DNA of 29,442 nt from IMG/VR virus record IMGVR_UViG_3300025009_000317, positions 1 to 29,442 of that record; one strand, given 5' to 3'. A program made the translations under genes and the position numbers. Source of the stretch: a virus. A model generated the notes under the pieces. That model searched no databases, was not told where the DNA came from, and saw nothing but the letters and a program-made list of their open reading frames with translations. Shown here piece after piece: positions 14,055-21,960 of this stretch. Numbering within the stretch: position 1 is the first letter of the stretch; each line of letters opens with the position of its first letter.

Positions 14055-15281
14055 ATGCCTAGTGCAAGAGAACTAATGAAGGCTGAACTGAAAGAATCTG
14101 TTCAGGAATCTCAAGAATCCAAAAATTTCAATTCTTCATCTTTTGAGACATACTTTACTGTGCCTGATGGAAGGAGTCAATGGATTCCTGAAGGTAATGA
14201 TGATGGAGTTAAACATTATTGGGATTGTATTCCATTTCGCATTGGAAAACATTTTCCTGATAAGACTCTCAAGAAAGCACCTAAGCCTGGGACTTTTCGG
14301 CATGTTATGGATATCCATATGCATAAAAATGTCGGTCCTCTAGGTGCTAGCGTTGTATGTCCTATGAATACATTCAAAGCAGGTAAATGTTTTTCCGATG
14401 AAGAAGCTGTAGAACTTGGACGAGTTGCTGATCCCGAAGAGAATGTCGTTGGATGTCCTATCTGCGAACATCTTAAATCAGCACAAGCTGATGAACCTGA
14501 TGCAGATAAACGCAAGGCAATCTGGAAAGAGAAGAAAGCCTATCGTCGAGTAATGTACAATGCTATTGTGCGTGATGGTGGCGAAGAGGAAGAGAAAGGT
14601 TGTCAGATTTATGAAGTAAGTCATCACTTCATGCAGAAGAATCTTGATACTCTTTCTGAAGAAGATGAGAGAGCAGGTACGGGTGCTGTCACTTATCCTG
14701 ATCCCGATGAAGGTAAGACTATCTACTTTGTCTATAAGAAGAGTGGTAAAGGCAAGGATACTACTGCGGCATATGAAGGTCATAGGTTTGTAGATCGTAT
14801 GGTTAAAGGAAAGCCATATGTTATTTCTGATGAAGAACTTGAAGACGCAATCTGTCTCGATGACACTCTGATTCTTATGACCTACAAAGAACTCAATGAT
14901 CTTTATTGGTCAGTAGAAAGTAAAAAGACAGAAGATACTAAACAAGAAGAAAAGAAGGAAGAAAAACAAGAAGATTCCAGAGGTTCAAGAAGGCTTAAAA
15001 GGAGTACTACCGAAGAGACTCCTGAACCTGAGAAGAAAGATGAAGAAAAACAGGAAGAACAGTCTACTAAAAGACTCTCTAGGACCAGAGAAGAAGAATC
15101 TCCTGCTGATAGAGGACTAATTGCCAAATGTCCTTCAATGCTTGAATTTGGCAAAGATACACTTACTAATGAAGAATGTAATAAGTGTGCCGATGATGTT
15201 TACAAGGCATGTAAGGCAAAGAAAGATGAATTGGAAGCTGTAGAAAAGCCTAGAGGTAGACGTATTCTAAAGAGAGATTAA
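14055..15281 (+). CDS. gp32-like single-stranded DNA-binding protein
   Basis: At 408 residues it is longer than T4 gp32 (301). The core has PFRIGKHFPDK, FRHVMDIHMHKNVG, then candidate zinc ligands C102, C112, C134 and C137 (GCPICEHL), followed by KKAYRRVMYNAIV, all in the order found in gp32-type proteins. The C-terminal third is a long acidic and basic linker rich in Glu, Lys, Arg and Ser, the usual docking tail for replication partners. Unusually, after the linker there is a second cysteine cluster, KCPSMLEFGKDTLTNEECNK and CADDVYKAC (about 362-388), which may bind a second metal. It would coat ssDNA during replication and recombination and work with the UvsX-like protein downstream. The gene is followed by a structured gap and a strong terminator. 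Confidence 0.85.
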   Translation: MPSARELMKAELKESVQESQESKNFNSSSFETYFTVPDGRSQWIPEGNDDGVKHYWDCIPFRIGKHFPDKTLKKAPKPGTFRHVMDIHMHKNVGPLGASVVCPMNTFKAGKCFSDEEAVELGRVADPEENVVGCPICEHLKSAQADEPDADKRKAIWKEKKAYRRVMYNAIVRDGGEEEEKGCQIYEVSHHFMQKNLDTLSEEDERAGTGAVTYPDPDEGKTIYFVYKKSGKGKDTTAAYEGHRFVDRMVKGKPYVISDEELEDAICLDDTLILMTYKELNDLYWSVESKKTEDTKQEEKKEEKQEDSRGSRRLKRSTTEETPEPEKKDEEKQEEQSTKRLSRTREEESPADRGLIAKCPSMLEFGKDTLTNEECNKCADDVYKACKAKKDELEAVEKPRGRRILKRD

Positions 15282-15302
15282 ACAAACCCTCCATCGGCCC
15301 TG

Positions 15303-15368
15303 CCAGTGGTCGAAAAAGTATCGTGCAGCTATAATCATAATGATTATAGTGCGTCTTGAGAAAACTGG
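15303..15368 (+). other. Structured intergenic segment upstream of a terminator
   Basis: CCAGT (15303-15307) can pair with ACTGG (15364-15368), enclosing a strong hairpin CTATAATCA-TAA-TGATTATAG (15329-15349). The palindrome contains TATAAT on both strands, so it might instead be a promoter or operator. Together with the terminator below it could be the 3' structure of the ssDNA-binding-protein mRNA or a small RNA. No protein is encoded in 15282-15441. Confidence 0.4.
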
Positions 15369-15374
15369 TGTAAT

Positions 15375-15420
15375 AGCTAGATAGGTTGATTTGGGGCAAC
15401 CTATCTAGCTTTATTTTATA
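15375..15420 (+). terminator. Strong Rho-independent terminator
   Basis: A 14-bp perfect stem, AGCTAGATAGGTTG (15375-15388) with CAACCTATCTAGCT (15397-15410), has an 8-nt loop (ATTTGGGG) and is followed by TTATTTTAT. It ends transcription of the block ending with the ssDNA-binding protein. Confidence 0.9.
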
Positions 15421-15441
15421 ACAAATAATGGAGGATTTTAA

Positions 15442-15657
15442 ATGAATAAAAATGAGATTGTTCATATTCCTAAATATAGACATATTTTTATTACATTTTT
15501 ATTTCTTGCATTCTTTGGGATAAATTTGGTATTTATTTCCTACAAACTCGAAATCTCTGTTCCTTGGTTTATTGCTATATATCTTCTAATTACATTTTGT
15601 AATATATTTGCAGAGATTATTATCAAAGGAATTGAATTAAATCTCAATAAGGAATAA
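15442..15657 (+). CDS. Two-helix membrane protein, 71 aa
   Basis: GGAGG at 15431-15435 precedes the ATG. Two transmembrane helices are evident: IFITFLFLAFFGINLVFISY (about 15-34) and WFIAIYLLITFCNIFAEIII (about 42-61), joined by a short loop, with basic residues at the N-terminus. The size and topology would suit a holin-type or inner-membrane accessory protein, but the location among recombination genes gives no support for lysis. Function unknown. Confidence 0.65.
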   Translation: MNKNEIVHIPKYRHIFITFLFLAFFGINLVFISYKLEISVPWFIAIYLLITFCNIFAEIIIKGIELNLNKE

Positions 15658-15659
15658 AT

Positions 15660-16817
15660 ATGACTGAAGAATTAGATAAAGCAGCAAATAGAGTATTTAA
15701 ACGTGCAGAGAAAGTATCAGATTCATTTGAAGATAATCTCAAAGTATTAGAATCACCCACTGATCTAATTACCAATTATACCAAAAATGATCTAATCTCA
15801 ACTGGTTCAACACTTCTCAATCTTGCTTGTTCTGGAATGTGGGAAGGCGGCTATTATCTTGGAAGCGAAGTGCATCTTAAAGGAGATCCATCAACGGGAA
15901 AGTCTCTACTTGCTCTAACAATTATGGCTGAAGCAGTATCAAATCCTAGATTTGATGGATATGATTTGAAATATATTGAACTAGAATCAGCAATGCATTT
16001 TAACCTTGAAGAAATATTTGGCCCAAAAATTAAGAGAGTTGAAATCATTCCGGATAACGAGCATAAAGGTAATTATACTACTGTTAATTGGGAAAATGAT
16101 CATCAAGTATTCATGAAAGGTGGAAAACCAATTATTAGCGTAACAGACTCATGGGATTCACTACCTCTTCCTGAAGATCTTATAGTAAAAAAGATAAAAG
16201 AAACAGAAGATGGAGAAGAACCAAAAGCATCTAAGGGTGGATGGAAGACGGGTAAGGCGATCCTTGCAAGTGAAGGTTTTAGAAAGACAATAGCTCGTAT
16301 AGGAAAAACAAAATCTGTATCTCTTGTTTTATCTCAAACAAGACAGAATCTAAAGCAAGGATTCGGTCAACCAGAGAAAACCACAAGTGGTGGTGATGCA
16401 ATAAGATTCTATGCAACTCATGCTGTTGGATTATATTTTGGTGCTGCAATAAATGTAGATATTAGAGGAAAGAAACGTAGAGTTGGTTCTTATGTCTATC
16501 TTGATGTTGATAAAAATAAACTAACAGGAAAAAGAAGGAAGGTAAAGATAGCAATCTATGACGCATACGGAATTGATGATCTTCAATCAATGATAGAATG
16601 GATGAGAGACGAGAATTTTTGGGGCAATGATAGAGGTAGAATAAATACAGAAGGAGATCTTGGTTTAAATAAAACTTACCATATTAAAGATATGATTAAG
16701 TACATTGAAGATGAGAATAAAGAAGACGAATTGAGACAAATAGTAGGTCAATGCTGGAATGATTTAGAGAATGAAATTATGGAATCAATTTCAGGTAGAA
16801 AACCTCGTTATAAATAG
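15660..16817 (+). CDS. UvsX/RecA-family recombinase
   Basis: A 385-residue protein with the RecA core: LISTGSTLLNLACSG (45-59) leading to Walker A GDPSTGKS (75-82), ELES with the likely catalytic Glu near 110, Walker B PIISVTDSWDSL (D163), and LVLSQTRQN with the L2-type segment before TTSGGDAIRFYATHAVGLYFG, the classic RecA end of core. It would form filaments on ssDNA and drive strand exchange and recombination-dependent replication. The length and sequence style fit phage UvsX rather than a host RecA. It lies 3 bases after a membrane protein gene and is the largest gene of its operon. Confidence 0.93.
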   Translation: MTEELDKAANRVFKRAEKVSDSFEDNLKVLESPTDLITNYTKNDLISTGSTLLNLACSGMWEGGYYLGSEVHLKGDPSTGKSLLALTIMAEAVSNPRFDGYDLKYIELESAMHFNLEEIFGPKIKRVEIIPDNEHKGNYTTVNWENDHQVFMKGGKPIISVTDSWDSLPLPEDLIVKKIKETEDGEEPKASKGGWKTGKAILASEGFRKTIARIGKTKSVSLVLSQTRQNLKQGFGQPEKTTSGGDAIRFYATHAVGLYFGAAINVDIRGKKRRVGSYVYLDVDKNKLTGKRRKVKIAIYDAYGIDDLQSMIEWMRDENFWGNDRGRINTEGDLGLNKTYHIKDMIKYIEDENKEDELRQIVGQCWNDLENEIMESISGRKPRYK

Positions 16818-16830
16818 GGAATAACAAAAT

Positions 16831-17016
16831 ATGGATATTGATGAATTTGTTGAAATATTACACTCGGAAGTAAACGAATTCCAGAAATTTTGGGTAGAAA
16901 AATCTCAATCAGATCCAGACCACTATCCTTCTGATTTGGAAGTATCTGATTGGTTTGAACAAGTTGACTCTTATAACTCAATAATGATAGTAAAGGAGGA
17001 AGAAGATGACTTATGA
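16831..17016 (+). CDS. Acidic hypothetical protein, 61 aa
   Basis: AGGGA precedes the ATG at about 10 bases. The protein is strongly acidic, ending KEEEDDL, and mostly helical (MDIDEFVEILHSEVNEFQKF). No family is recognised. Its 3' end carries the AAAGGAGG ribosome binding site of the next gene and overlaps it by 11 bases. Confidence 0.55.
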   Translation: MDIDEFVEILHSEVNEFQKFWVEKSQSDPDHYPSDLEVSDWFEQVDSYNSIMIVKEEEDDL

Positions 17017-17275
17017 TGATCTTCAAATTGCATTTGTTGATCCAAAAGATTATTTTGGATCTGATGGAAAAACCTTCAAGTTCTTTGATGAATTGACGGA
17101 AGAACAATTAATTCCAATAAAAAATATCTTACTGGAAAACATCGACAATAGATTTAAAATTAAACATGTCACTTTTAAAGATAAAGTTGAATCACTTCAT
17201 ACTATTTGGGAAAAAATAAAAGAAGAATTGAAAGAAGAAAATATAAAACAATTTAAAAATGGATTAGTGGAGTAA
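17006..17275 (+). CDS. Hypothetical protein, 89 aa
   Basis: Overlaps the previous gene by 11 bases with a strong AAAGGAGGAAG. The N-terminal part (MTYDDLQIAFVDPKDYFGSD) is followed by charged helices (ELTEEQLIPIKNILLENID, then WEKIKEELKEENIKQF). No motif was recognised. Confidence 0.6.
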   Translation: MTYDDLQIAFVDPKDYFGSDGKTFKFFDELTEEQLIPIKNILLENIDNRFKIKHVTFKDKVESLHTIWEKIKEELKEENIKQFKNGLVE

Positions 17276-17285
17276 TTTCAATATT

Positions 17286-17851
17286 ATGAAGCCGTCATGG
17301 AATCAATATTTTATGCTTTTGGCTAAACTTGTATCTACAAGAAGCACTTGTAATTCTCGCCCAACAGGTGCAATAATTGTCAAAAATCATCACATTCTTT
17401 CGACTGGCTATAGCGGAGCCGTACCAAACGCTCCGCACTGTACAGAATGCCCTCAAACAGCCCAAAATCGGCCTTATTGTCGCCGTCGAGAGATGGGCAT
17501 AGATGACTCTAGCAAGACCTTGTATTGTTGTTCGTCGCATTCTGAAGCCAATGCTATATAGCACAAGCTGCAAAGATGGGTATTTCAATTGAAGGATGTG
17601 TCATTTATACAACTTTAGAACCCTGCTACACATGCCTAAAGCTTATTACTGCTGTTAATATTAAAGAGATATACTATGAATATCCTTATGATTCAAAAGA
17701 AGTAAAAGATAAAGAATTTTTGGATAGAGTCATTAAAGAATGTGGGATAAATATTTATCAACAATTAATAATAGATAAAGGTACTTTGAATTATGTCATG
17801 CCATTTATGACAAATATAACTTCTAAAAGAATATTATCAGCAACGGAGTAA
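17286..17851 (+). pseudogene. dCMP deaminase, frameshifted in this sequence
   Basis: Two frames make one deaminase. The first (17286-17561) reads MKPSWNQYFMLLAKLVSTR, then GAIIVKNHHILSTGYSGAVP, and SSHSEANAI, ending at TAG 17559-17561. The second continues as AQAAKMGISIEGCVIYTT, then EPCYTCLKLI, to a TAA at 17851. The zinc site is complete if joined: H-S-E (usually HAE) and PCxxC. The break lies in GCTATATAGC; removing one AT dinucleotide restores the frame. dCMP deaminase makes dUMP for the thymidylate-synthase-type enzyme encoded next. No clear ribosome binding site precedes 17286, though an internal ATG at 17576 could restart. The region 17390-17530 is less AT-rich. Mutation, assembly error or recoding are all possible. 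Confidence 0.85.
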
Positions 17852-17855
17852 TATA

Positions 17856-18656
17856 ATGAACATAAAGCCAATTTGGATTGAAGGAACAACCTTGGATGAT
17901 ACGTGGTTCAAGTTATTATATGCATTAAAAGAAAAAGGGCGTAGGTATCTTATTACCAAAGGAAGTTATGAGGGTCAATATAGACTTGCATTTGATGATG
18001 TAGCTGGATTTATAAAATATCCTCATCAAAGACCTTTGGCTCCTATTATGCCTGAAGGATTGCCAGCACCAACAACTGACGAAGATATTGAAAAGTATTT
18101 TGTTGAATATTTAATGGATGGGAATATAAAAGACAACGAAGACTACAAATACGGAACATTTATTTCAGGCGGAGAATATATAATCCCACAATTATACTTA
18201 AAACATGAAGGAGAAGCACGTTTTAATATCAATTATGCTTGGGATAAATCTCCTAAAATTATTGTTCCAAATCAACTTGATTGGATTATTAATCATTTTA
18301 AGAAATATGGATTTGGTACAGAACATTGTACGATCCAAGTAGGTTATCCTGAGAGTAATTTTGCTTATGATATACCATATACAAATGAACAAGAAAGGAA
18401 GACGAGTCCTTGTCTTAGAATGTTAGATTTTAGAATTATTGAAGATGGTGGGATAAATTATCTTACTACTAAAGTAGTATATAGAAGTTGGAGTCTGATT
18501 TCGGGATTCTGCACCAATATGGGAGGCTTTATTCTTCTCAATGAATTCATTTCTAATGAATTAGGAGTAGAACCAGGTCCATTATCATTTACCTGCAAAT
18601 CATTACACGCATATCATTTCGAATTGGAATTTTTAGATAAAAGATTAGGAAAGTAA
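17856..18656 (+). CDS. Thymidylate-synthase-family enzyme (TS or dUMP hydroxymethylase type)
   Basis: A 266-residue ThyA-superfamily protein. The catalytic cysteine is C186 in TSPCLRMLDF. The phosphate and pyrimidine-binding block is VVYRSWSLISGFCTNMGG (R210, S211, N221), and LHAYHFELE (H251, Y253) matches the late His-x-Tyr. N221 aligns with the Asn that selects uracil over cytosine, so dUMP is the likely substrate. S213 stands where an Asp (E. coli D169, RSCD) is nearly invariant; that residue contacts the folate. The enzyme therefore may be a thymidylate synthase with altered cofactor handling or a hydroxymethylase making 5-hydroxymethyl-dUMP. It follows dCMP deaminase by 4 bases, forming a dCMP-dUMP-product pathway. 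Confidence 0.75.
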   Translation: MNIKPIWIEGTTLDDTWFKLLYALKEKGRRYLITKGSYEGQYRLAFDDVAGFIKYPHQRPLAPIMPEGLPAPTTDEDIEKYFVEYLMDGNIKDNEDYKYGTFISGGEYIIPQLYLKHEGEARFNINYAWDKSPKIIVPNQLDWIINHFKKYGFGTEHCTIQVGYPESNFAYDIPYTNEQERKTSPCLRMLDFRIIEDGGINYLTTKVVYRSWSLISGFCTNMGGFILLNEFISNELGVEPGPLSFTCKSLHAYHFELEFLDKRLGK

Positions 18657-18658
18657 AT

Positions 18659-19126
18659 ATGAAGATAATTCGTGGTGATTTAATTGAACTAGCAAAAGAA
18701 GGTCATTTTGATGTCATAGTTCATGGTTGTAATTGTATATGTACAATGGGAGCAGGAATTGCTCTACAAATTAAAAAGGAATTTCCAAAGGCTTGGGAGA
18801 TTGATAAAAGAACAAAATCTGGTGATCGTTCAAAATTAGGTAAGATAACATATACAAAAGTATTTATAAATGATATGCATTCTATATTTGTAGTTAACGC
18901 ATATACTCAATTTGATACTTGTGTAAGAGGAGAGATGAAAAGAGTATTGGTAGAATACGATGCTTTGAGATCGTGTTTTGCTACAATTTATAAACTATTT
19001 AAAGGATATAAAATTGGTTATCCTAAAATTGGAGCAGGATTAGCATTAGGTGATTGGAATAAAATATCAAAAATTATTGATGAAGAATTAAAGGAATTGG
19101 ATCATACCTTGGTTATTTGGAGATAG
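18659..19126 (+). CDS. Macrodomain protein (ADP-ribose binding/hydrolase type)
   Basis: The 155-residue protein is a single macrodomain: MKIIRGDLIELA, then VIVHGCNCICTMGAGIALQI (20-39) with the ADP-ribose-binding Asn and Gly-rich loop, and KIGYPKIGAGLALGDWNKI near the end. This is the Poa1p/phage type that can hydrolyse ADP-ribose-1''-phosphate or remove ADP-ribose from targets. In a phage it might recycle products of tRNA processing or NAD metabolism, or counter host ADP-ribosylation; neither can be shown. It starts 2 bases after the TS-family gene. Confidence 0.88.
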   Translation: MKIIRGDLIELAKEGHFDVIVHGCNCICTMGAGIALQIKKEFPKAWEIDKRTKSGDRSKLGKITYTKVFINDMHSIFVVNAYTQFDTCVRGEMKRVLVEYDALRSCFATIYKLFKGYKIGYPKIGAGLALGDWNKISKIIDEELKELDHTLVIWR

Positions 19127-19127
19127 A

Positions 19128-19400
19128 ATGGAAACTAAAATAAGATCAACAGTTGCAAATGCTATTGATCAATTTGAATTGGATTGGGCCACTATTAGTG
19201 GAATATGGTGGCGTCATAATAGAGATATGAATGTAACATTTCACTATCCATATAAAAAAATATCTCAATGCGTAATAGCACTTCAGACATTACAAGAGTG
19301 TGAGAAGTTCTTTCAAAAGGAAAATCTAAAAGTAGAAAGAGGTATTGGTGGAATTTTGATAGACACAGATACAGGTAGTATGGAAATCGAAGTGATATAA
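19128..19400 (+). CDS. Hypothetical protein, 90 aa
   Basis: Starts one base after the macrodomain stop; TGGAGATAG just before acts as ribosome binding site. The sequence METKIRSTVANAIDQFELDW followed by ISGIWWRHNRDMNVTFHYPY suggests a small alpha/beta domain. Not recognised. Confidence 0.6.
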   Translation: METKIRSTVANAIDQFELDWATISGIWWRHNRDMNVTFHYPYKKISQCVIALQTLQECEKFFQKENLKVERGIGGILIDTDTGSMEIEVI

Positions 19401-19412
19401 AGGAATATTAAA

Positions 19413-19706
19413 ATGGATGAAATTAAATATGATGAAGTAATAGATTCTATTTCTGGAAGGCGAAGAATTATAGTTGAAGCGTCTCCAGAATATATTGCTG
19501 ATTTCTTTAGACAGACAGAAGATGATTCTTGCAAAGCTTATTATATTGATTTAGGAATTCCAAAAGATGCAAAATTTATAGGAATTAATTTTGACTTTCA
19601 AACAGATATATTTCAAATATGTTATGAACATCCAAGTTTTGATTTAATAGAATATGGACAAAGATTACCTGTCAAAAGAATAAAAATTATAACTTATTAT
19701 TTATAA
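19413..19706 (+). CDS. Hypothetical protein, 97 aa
   Basis: AAAGGAATA precedes the ATG. The mid-region AKFIGINFDFQTDIFQICYE and the closing LPVKRIKIITYYL indicate beta strands. No family is recognised. The 13-base gaps on both sides fit an operon. Confidence 0.6.
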   Translation: MDEIKYDEVIDSISGRRRIIVEASPEYIADFFRQTEDDSCKAYYIDLGIPKDAKFIGINFDFQTDIFQICYEHPSFDLIEYGQRLPVKRIKIITYYL

Positions 19707-19719
19707 AGGAGTTTTATAA

Positions 19720-20079
19720 ATGAAATTTTTTAGATATTTATTCAGAAATAAATCTCGTAAAGATCCAAGAAATGAAAGACTAGACGAATTAATAAAAATG
19801 TTTGGAAGAAATTTAGTTTTAGATTTATTAAAAGAAGATAATAATTGTGGAATTTTTATTGACAATATTAAAATAAATCCACATAATTATGATCACACAA
19901 ATAAAGAATTAGTAGATACTGTTCATAATATGAAAGATTTATCTATCTCTGAATATAAAATATGGTTTAGTCATATGGATAATAAAGTTAAATTATTACT
20001 AAAATTGAAAACTATAAATAAAGAATATAATAGAAGGTGGGTCACTCCTGACGATATAAATAAGGAAGATAATGAATAG
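19720..20079 (+). CDS. Basic hypothetical protein, 119 aa
   Basis: AAAGGAG at 19706-19712 gives a strong start. The N-terminus MKFFRYLFRNKSRKDPRNER is basic and hydrophobic, possibly a membrane- or nucleic-acid-contacting segment rather than a cleavable signal. The rest is helical and charged. No family is recognised. Its last 8 bases overlap the exonuclease gene. Confidence 0.6.
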   Translation: MKFFRYLFRNKSRKDPRNERLDELIKMFGRNLVLDLLKEDNNCGIFIDNIKINPHNYDHTNKELVDTVHNMKDLSISEYKIWFSHMDNKVKLLLKLKTINKEYNRRWVTPDDINKEDNE

Positions 20080-20938
20080 AATAATCGTAGATTGCCATTT
20101 TTTGTGCCATAGGGCGAAGCATTCTCTCAAAGGATTATCTCATAATGAGAAGCAAACTGGAGTTATTTTTGGATTCCTTAAAACTCTTTTAATGCTATCT
20201 CAAATGCTTAAATCCAATAAATTTATATTTGCATGGGACTCTTCTAAATCTATTAGAAGAGAGATCTATCCAAATTATAAAAAACGAGAAATATCTGACG
20301 ATCCTGAAAAGATTGAACTTGAGAAAATATCAAGACCTCAATTTGCTATTCTTAGACGACATATTCTCCCAAAAATAGGATTTATAAACAATTTTTATTT
20401 AGAAGGGTATGAAGCTGATGATATCATAGCTTCTGTGGTTTTAGAGAATGAGGATAGTATTATTGTAAGTTCTGATAATGATCTATATCAATTACTTGAT
20501 AAATCATCTATGTTTGATCTTGGCAAAAAGTCATATTACACTAGAAAAGATTTAATGGAAGAATATGGTGTCTCACCCGAGCAATGGAAGAACGTAAAGT
20601 GTGTAGCTGGATGTAAAGGTGATGCCGTAGATGGTATTAGATACATGAGAGGAAATAAAGAAGTTAAAGTGGGATATAATGTTGCAACAAAATATGTAAC
20701 TGGAACAATGAAGAAAGGTAATGTACTTGATGCAATTTTAAGCAAAGAAGGTCAAGAAACAATAAAAATTAATAAACCATTAGTTGTTCTTCCATTTGAA
20801 GGAACTCCTAAATTTGATCTTAATGAAGACAGATTAAGTCTCGATAGATTTATGGACATCTGCTACGAGTATCAAATGCTATCTTTTATTCACACTAAGA
20901 GTTTTGATGCATGGAAAGATAATTTTGGATTGGAGTAA
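20072..20938 (+). CDS. 5'-3' exonuclease / RNase H, FEN family
   Basis: The 288-residue protein has the metal-binding acidic residues of the T4 RNase H / T5 exonuclease fold: D8 in RIIVDCHFL, FAWDSSKSIRREIYPNYKKR (active-site Asp, Arg and Lys), EGYEADDIIAS, SSDNDLYQLL, and a helix-hairpin-helix-like VAGCKGDAVDGI. It would remove RNA primers and flaps from lagging-strand fragments, complementing a DnaE-type polymerase that lacks the 5'-3' nuclease of Pol I. The start overlaps the previous gene, with AAGGA close by. Confidence 0.92.
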   Translation: MNRIIVDCHFLCHRAKHSLKGLSHNEKQTGVIFGFLKTLLMLSQMLKSNKFIFAWDSSKSIRREIYPNYKKREISDDPEKIELEKISRPQFAILRRHILPKIGFINNFYLEGYEADDIIASVVLENEDSIIVSSDNDLYQLLDKSSMFDLGKKSYYTRKDLMEEYGVSPEQWKNVKCVAGCKGDAVDGIRYMRGNKEVKVGYNVATKYVTGTMKKGNVLDAILSKEGQETIKINKPLVVLPFEGTPKFDLNEDRLSLDRFMDICYEYQMLSFIHTKSFDAWKDNFGLE

Positions 20939-20941
20939 ATA

Positions 20942-21151
20942 ATGAAAACTGAAGAAGAATGTAAAAAGATTTTAAAGGAATTACAAGACTATCGTACTTA
21001 CCATTGTAAGGGAGATGAATATAATCTTTTAGCTTTAATAGGAAGTGTTTTATTCTGGATTATAAATGATGTTGATAATGTAGAATTTTATAATAGTATG
21101 GAAATAGACCTTAATTGGAGGATAGAAAATGAAAACCAAAGAACAAATTGA
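20942..21151 (+). CDS. Hypothetical protein, 69 aa
   Basis: Three bases after the exonuclease gene, using its GGAG. Contains YNLLALIGSVLFWIINDVDN (27-46), a moderately hydrophobic helix that may be buried or membrane-associated. Not recognised. Overlaps the next gene by 23 bases. Confidence 0.5.
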   Translation: MKTEEECKKILKELQDYRTYHCKGDEYNLLALIGSVLFWIINDVDNVEFYNSMEIDLNWRIENENQRTN

Positions 21152-21305
21152 GAACATGTTAGAAAAAGTTATTGATATACAATATAAAAATCCTGATGCC
21201 GGGGATAATTACCATTATCTATTTGGATTAAAATTTGGATTATCTTGGGTACTAGAAGAAATAAAAGAAGAAGAATTATTTAACGATCCCCTAATGACAA
21301 AGTAA
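21129..21305 (+). CDS. Hypothetical protein, 58 aa
   Basis: ATG 21129 follows TTGGAGGAT, a good ribosome binding site within the previous gene. The sequence MKTKEQIENMLEKVIDIQYK then DNYHYLFGLKFGLSWVLEEI has a phage-like helical pattern with a central aromatic stretch. Function unknown. Confidence 0.55.
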   Translation: MKTKEQIENMLEKVIDIQYKNPDAGDNYHYLFGLKFGLSWVLEEIKEEELFNDPLMTK

Positions 21306-21309
21306 ACAA

Positions 21310-21960
21310 ATGAATCCTTATCAAACACTTAATATCAAAAACGCAACTACACAAAAACAAATTAAAAATGCCTATCGTAGATTATCAAAAAAGTACCACC
21401 CTGATGCAAAAGGTGACGTAGAAGATTTTCTAAAAATTCAAAAGGCATATTTGTTTCTATCAAATCCTTTATGGAAAGCTCGGTACGATGAAACAGGAAT
21501 TTGGAATGATCCACAGATACAAGGAAGTAGTAAATCATCTTCGGATAAATGTTTAGAGATTCTATCTGGTATTTTAGAAGGACTAATAGAAGCAGATATT
21601 CCTTTAGATTCTCCAATTAAAGAAGTAAGATCAGCAATAAATAATTTGATTGAAATAACAAAGAAAAATCTTTCTGTATTGCAGATAAAATTAGATAGAG
21701 TATCTAAAATATTATCAGGATATAATGTAAAAGATGAAGATATATTAAAACTCATACTTGATAGAAAAGTCCTTCTGATAAAAGATGAGATGAAACCACA
21801 TGAAGAACTTATTGAAGCATCCAATAATATTTTAGATATCCTTAAAAATTATGATGATAAAATCAAATATGACGAAAGAACAGAAAGACAAAAACAATTA
21901 TTAAACAGAATTAACAGAATGTTTCCTGATACAAGTATGACAGCAGAATGGGGTAAATAA
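21310..21960 (+). CDS. J-domain (DnaJ-like) protein
   Basis: The first 65 residues form a J domain: [20 protein letters not shown], then [14 protein letters not shown] with H30-P31-D32, and [21 protein letters not shown]. The HPD motif triggers ATP hydrolysis by Hsp70/DnaK. The remaining 150 residues are charged helices without a Gly/Phe linker or zinc domain, so this is a type III J protein with a private client domain. It may recruit host DnaK to phage assembly or replication complexes (inference). It overlaps the next gene by one base. Confidence 0.88.
   Translation: MNPYQTLNIKNATTQKQIKNAYRRLSKKYHPDAKGDVEDFLKIQKAYLFLSNPLWKARYDETGIWNDPQIQGSSKSSSDKCLEILSGILEGLIEADIPLDSPIKEVRSAINNLIEITKKNLSVLQIKLDRVSKILSGYNVKDEDILKLILDRKVLLIKDEMKPHEELIEASNNILDILKNYDDKIKYDERTERQKQLLNRINRMFPDTSMTAEWGK

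Noticed and set aside
14136-15154. Reading frames in other frames within the ssDNA-binding protein gene
   Set aside because: The Ser/Leu-rich translations are typical shadows of a Glu/Lys-rich coding region.
17553-17563. Programmed -1 frameshift in dCMP deaminase
   Set aside because: No X-XXY-YYZ slippery heptamer at the junction; an extra AT explains the break more simply.
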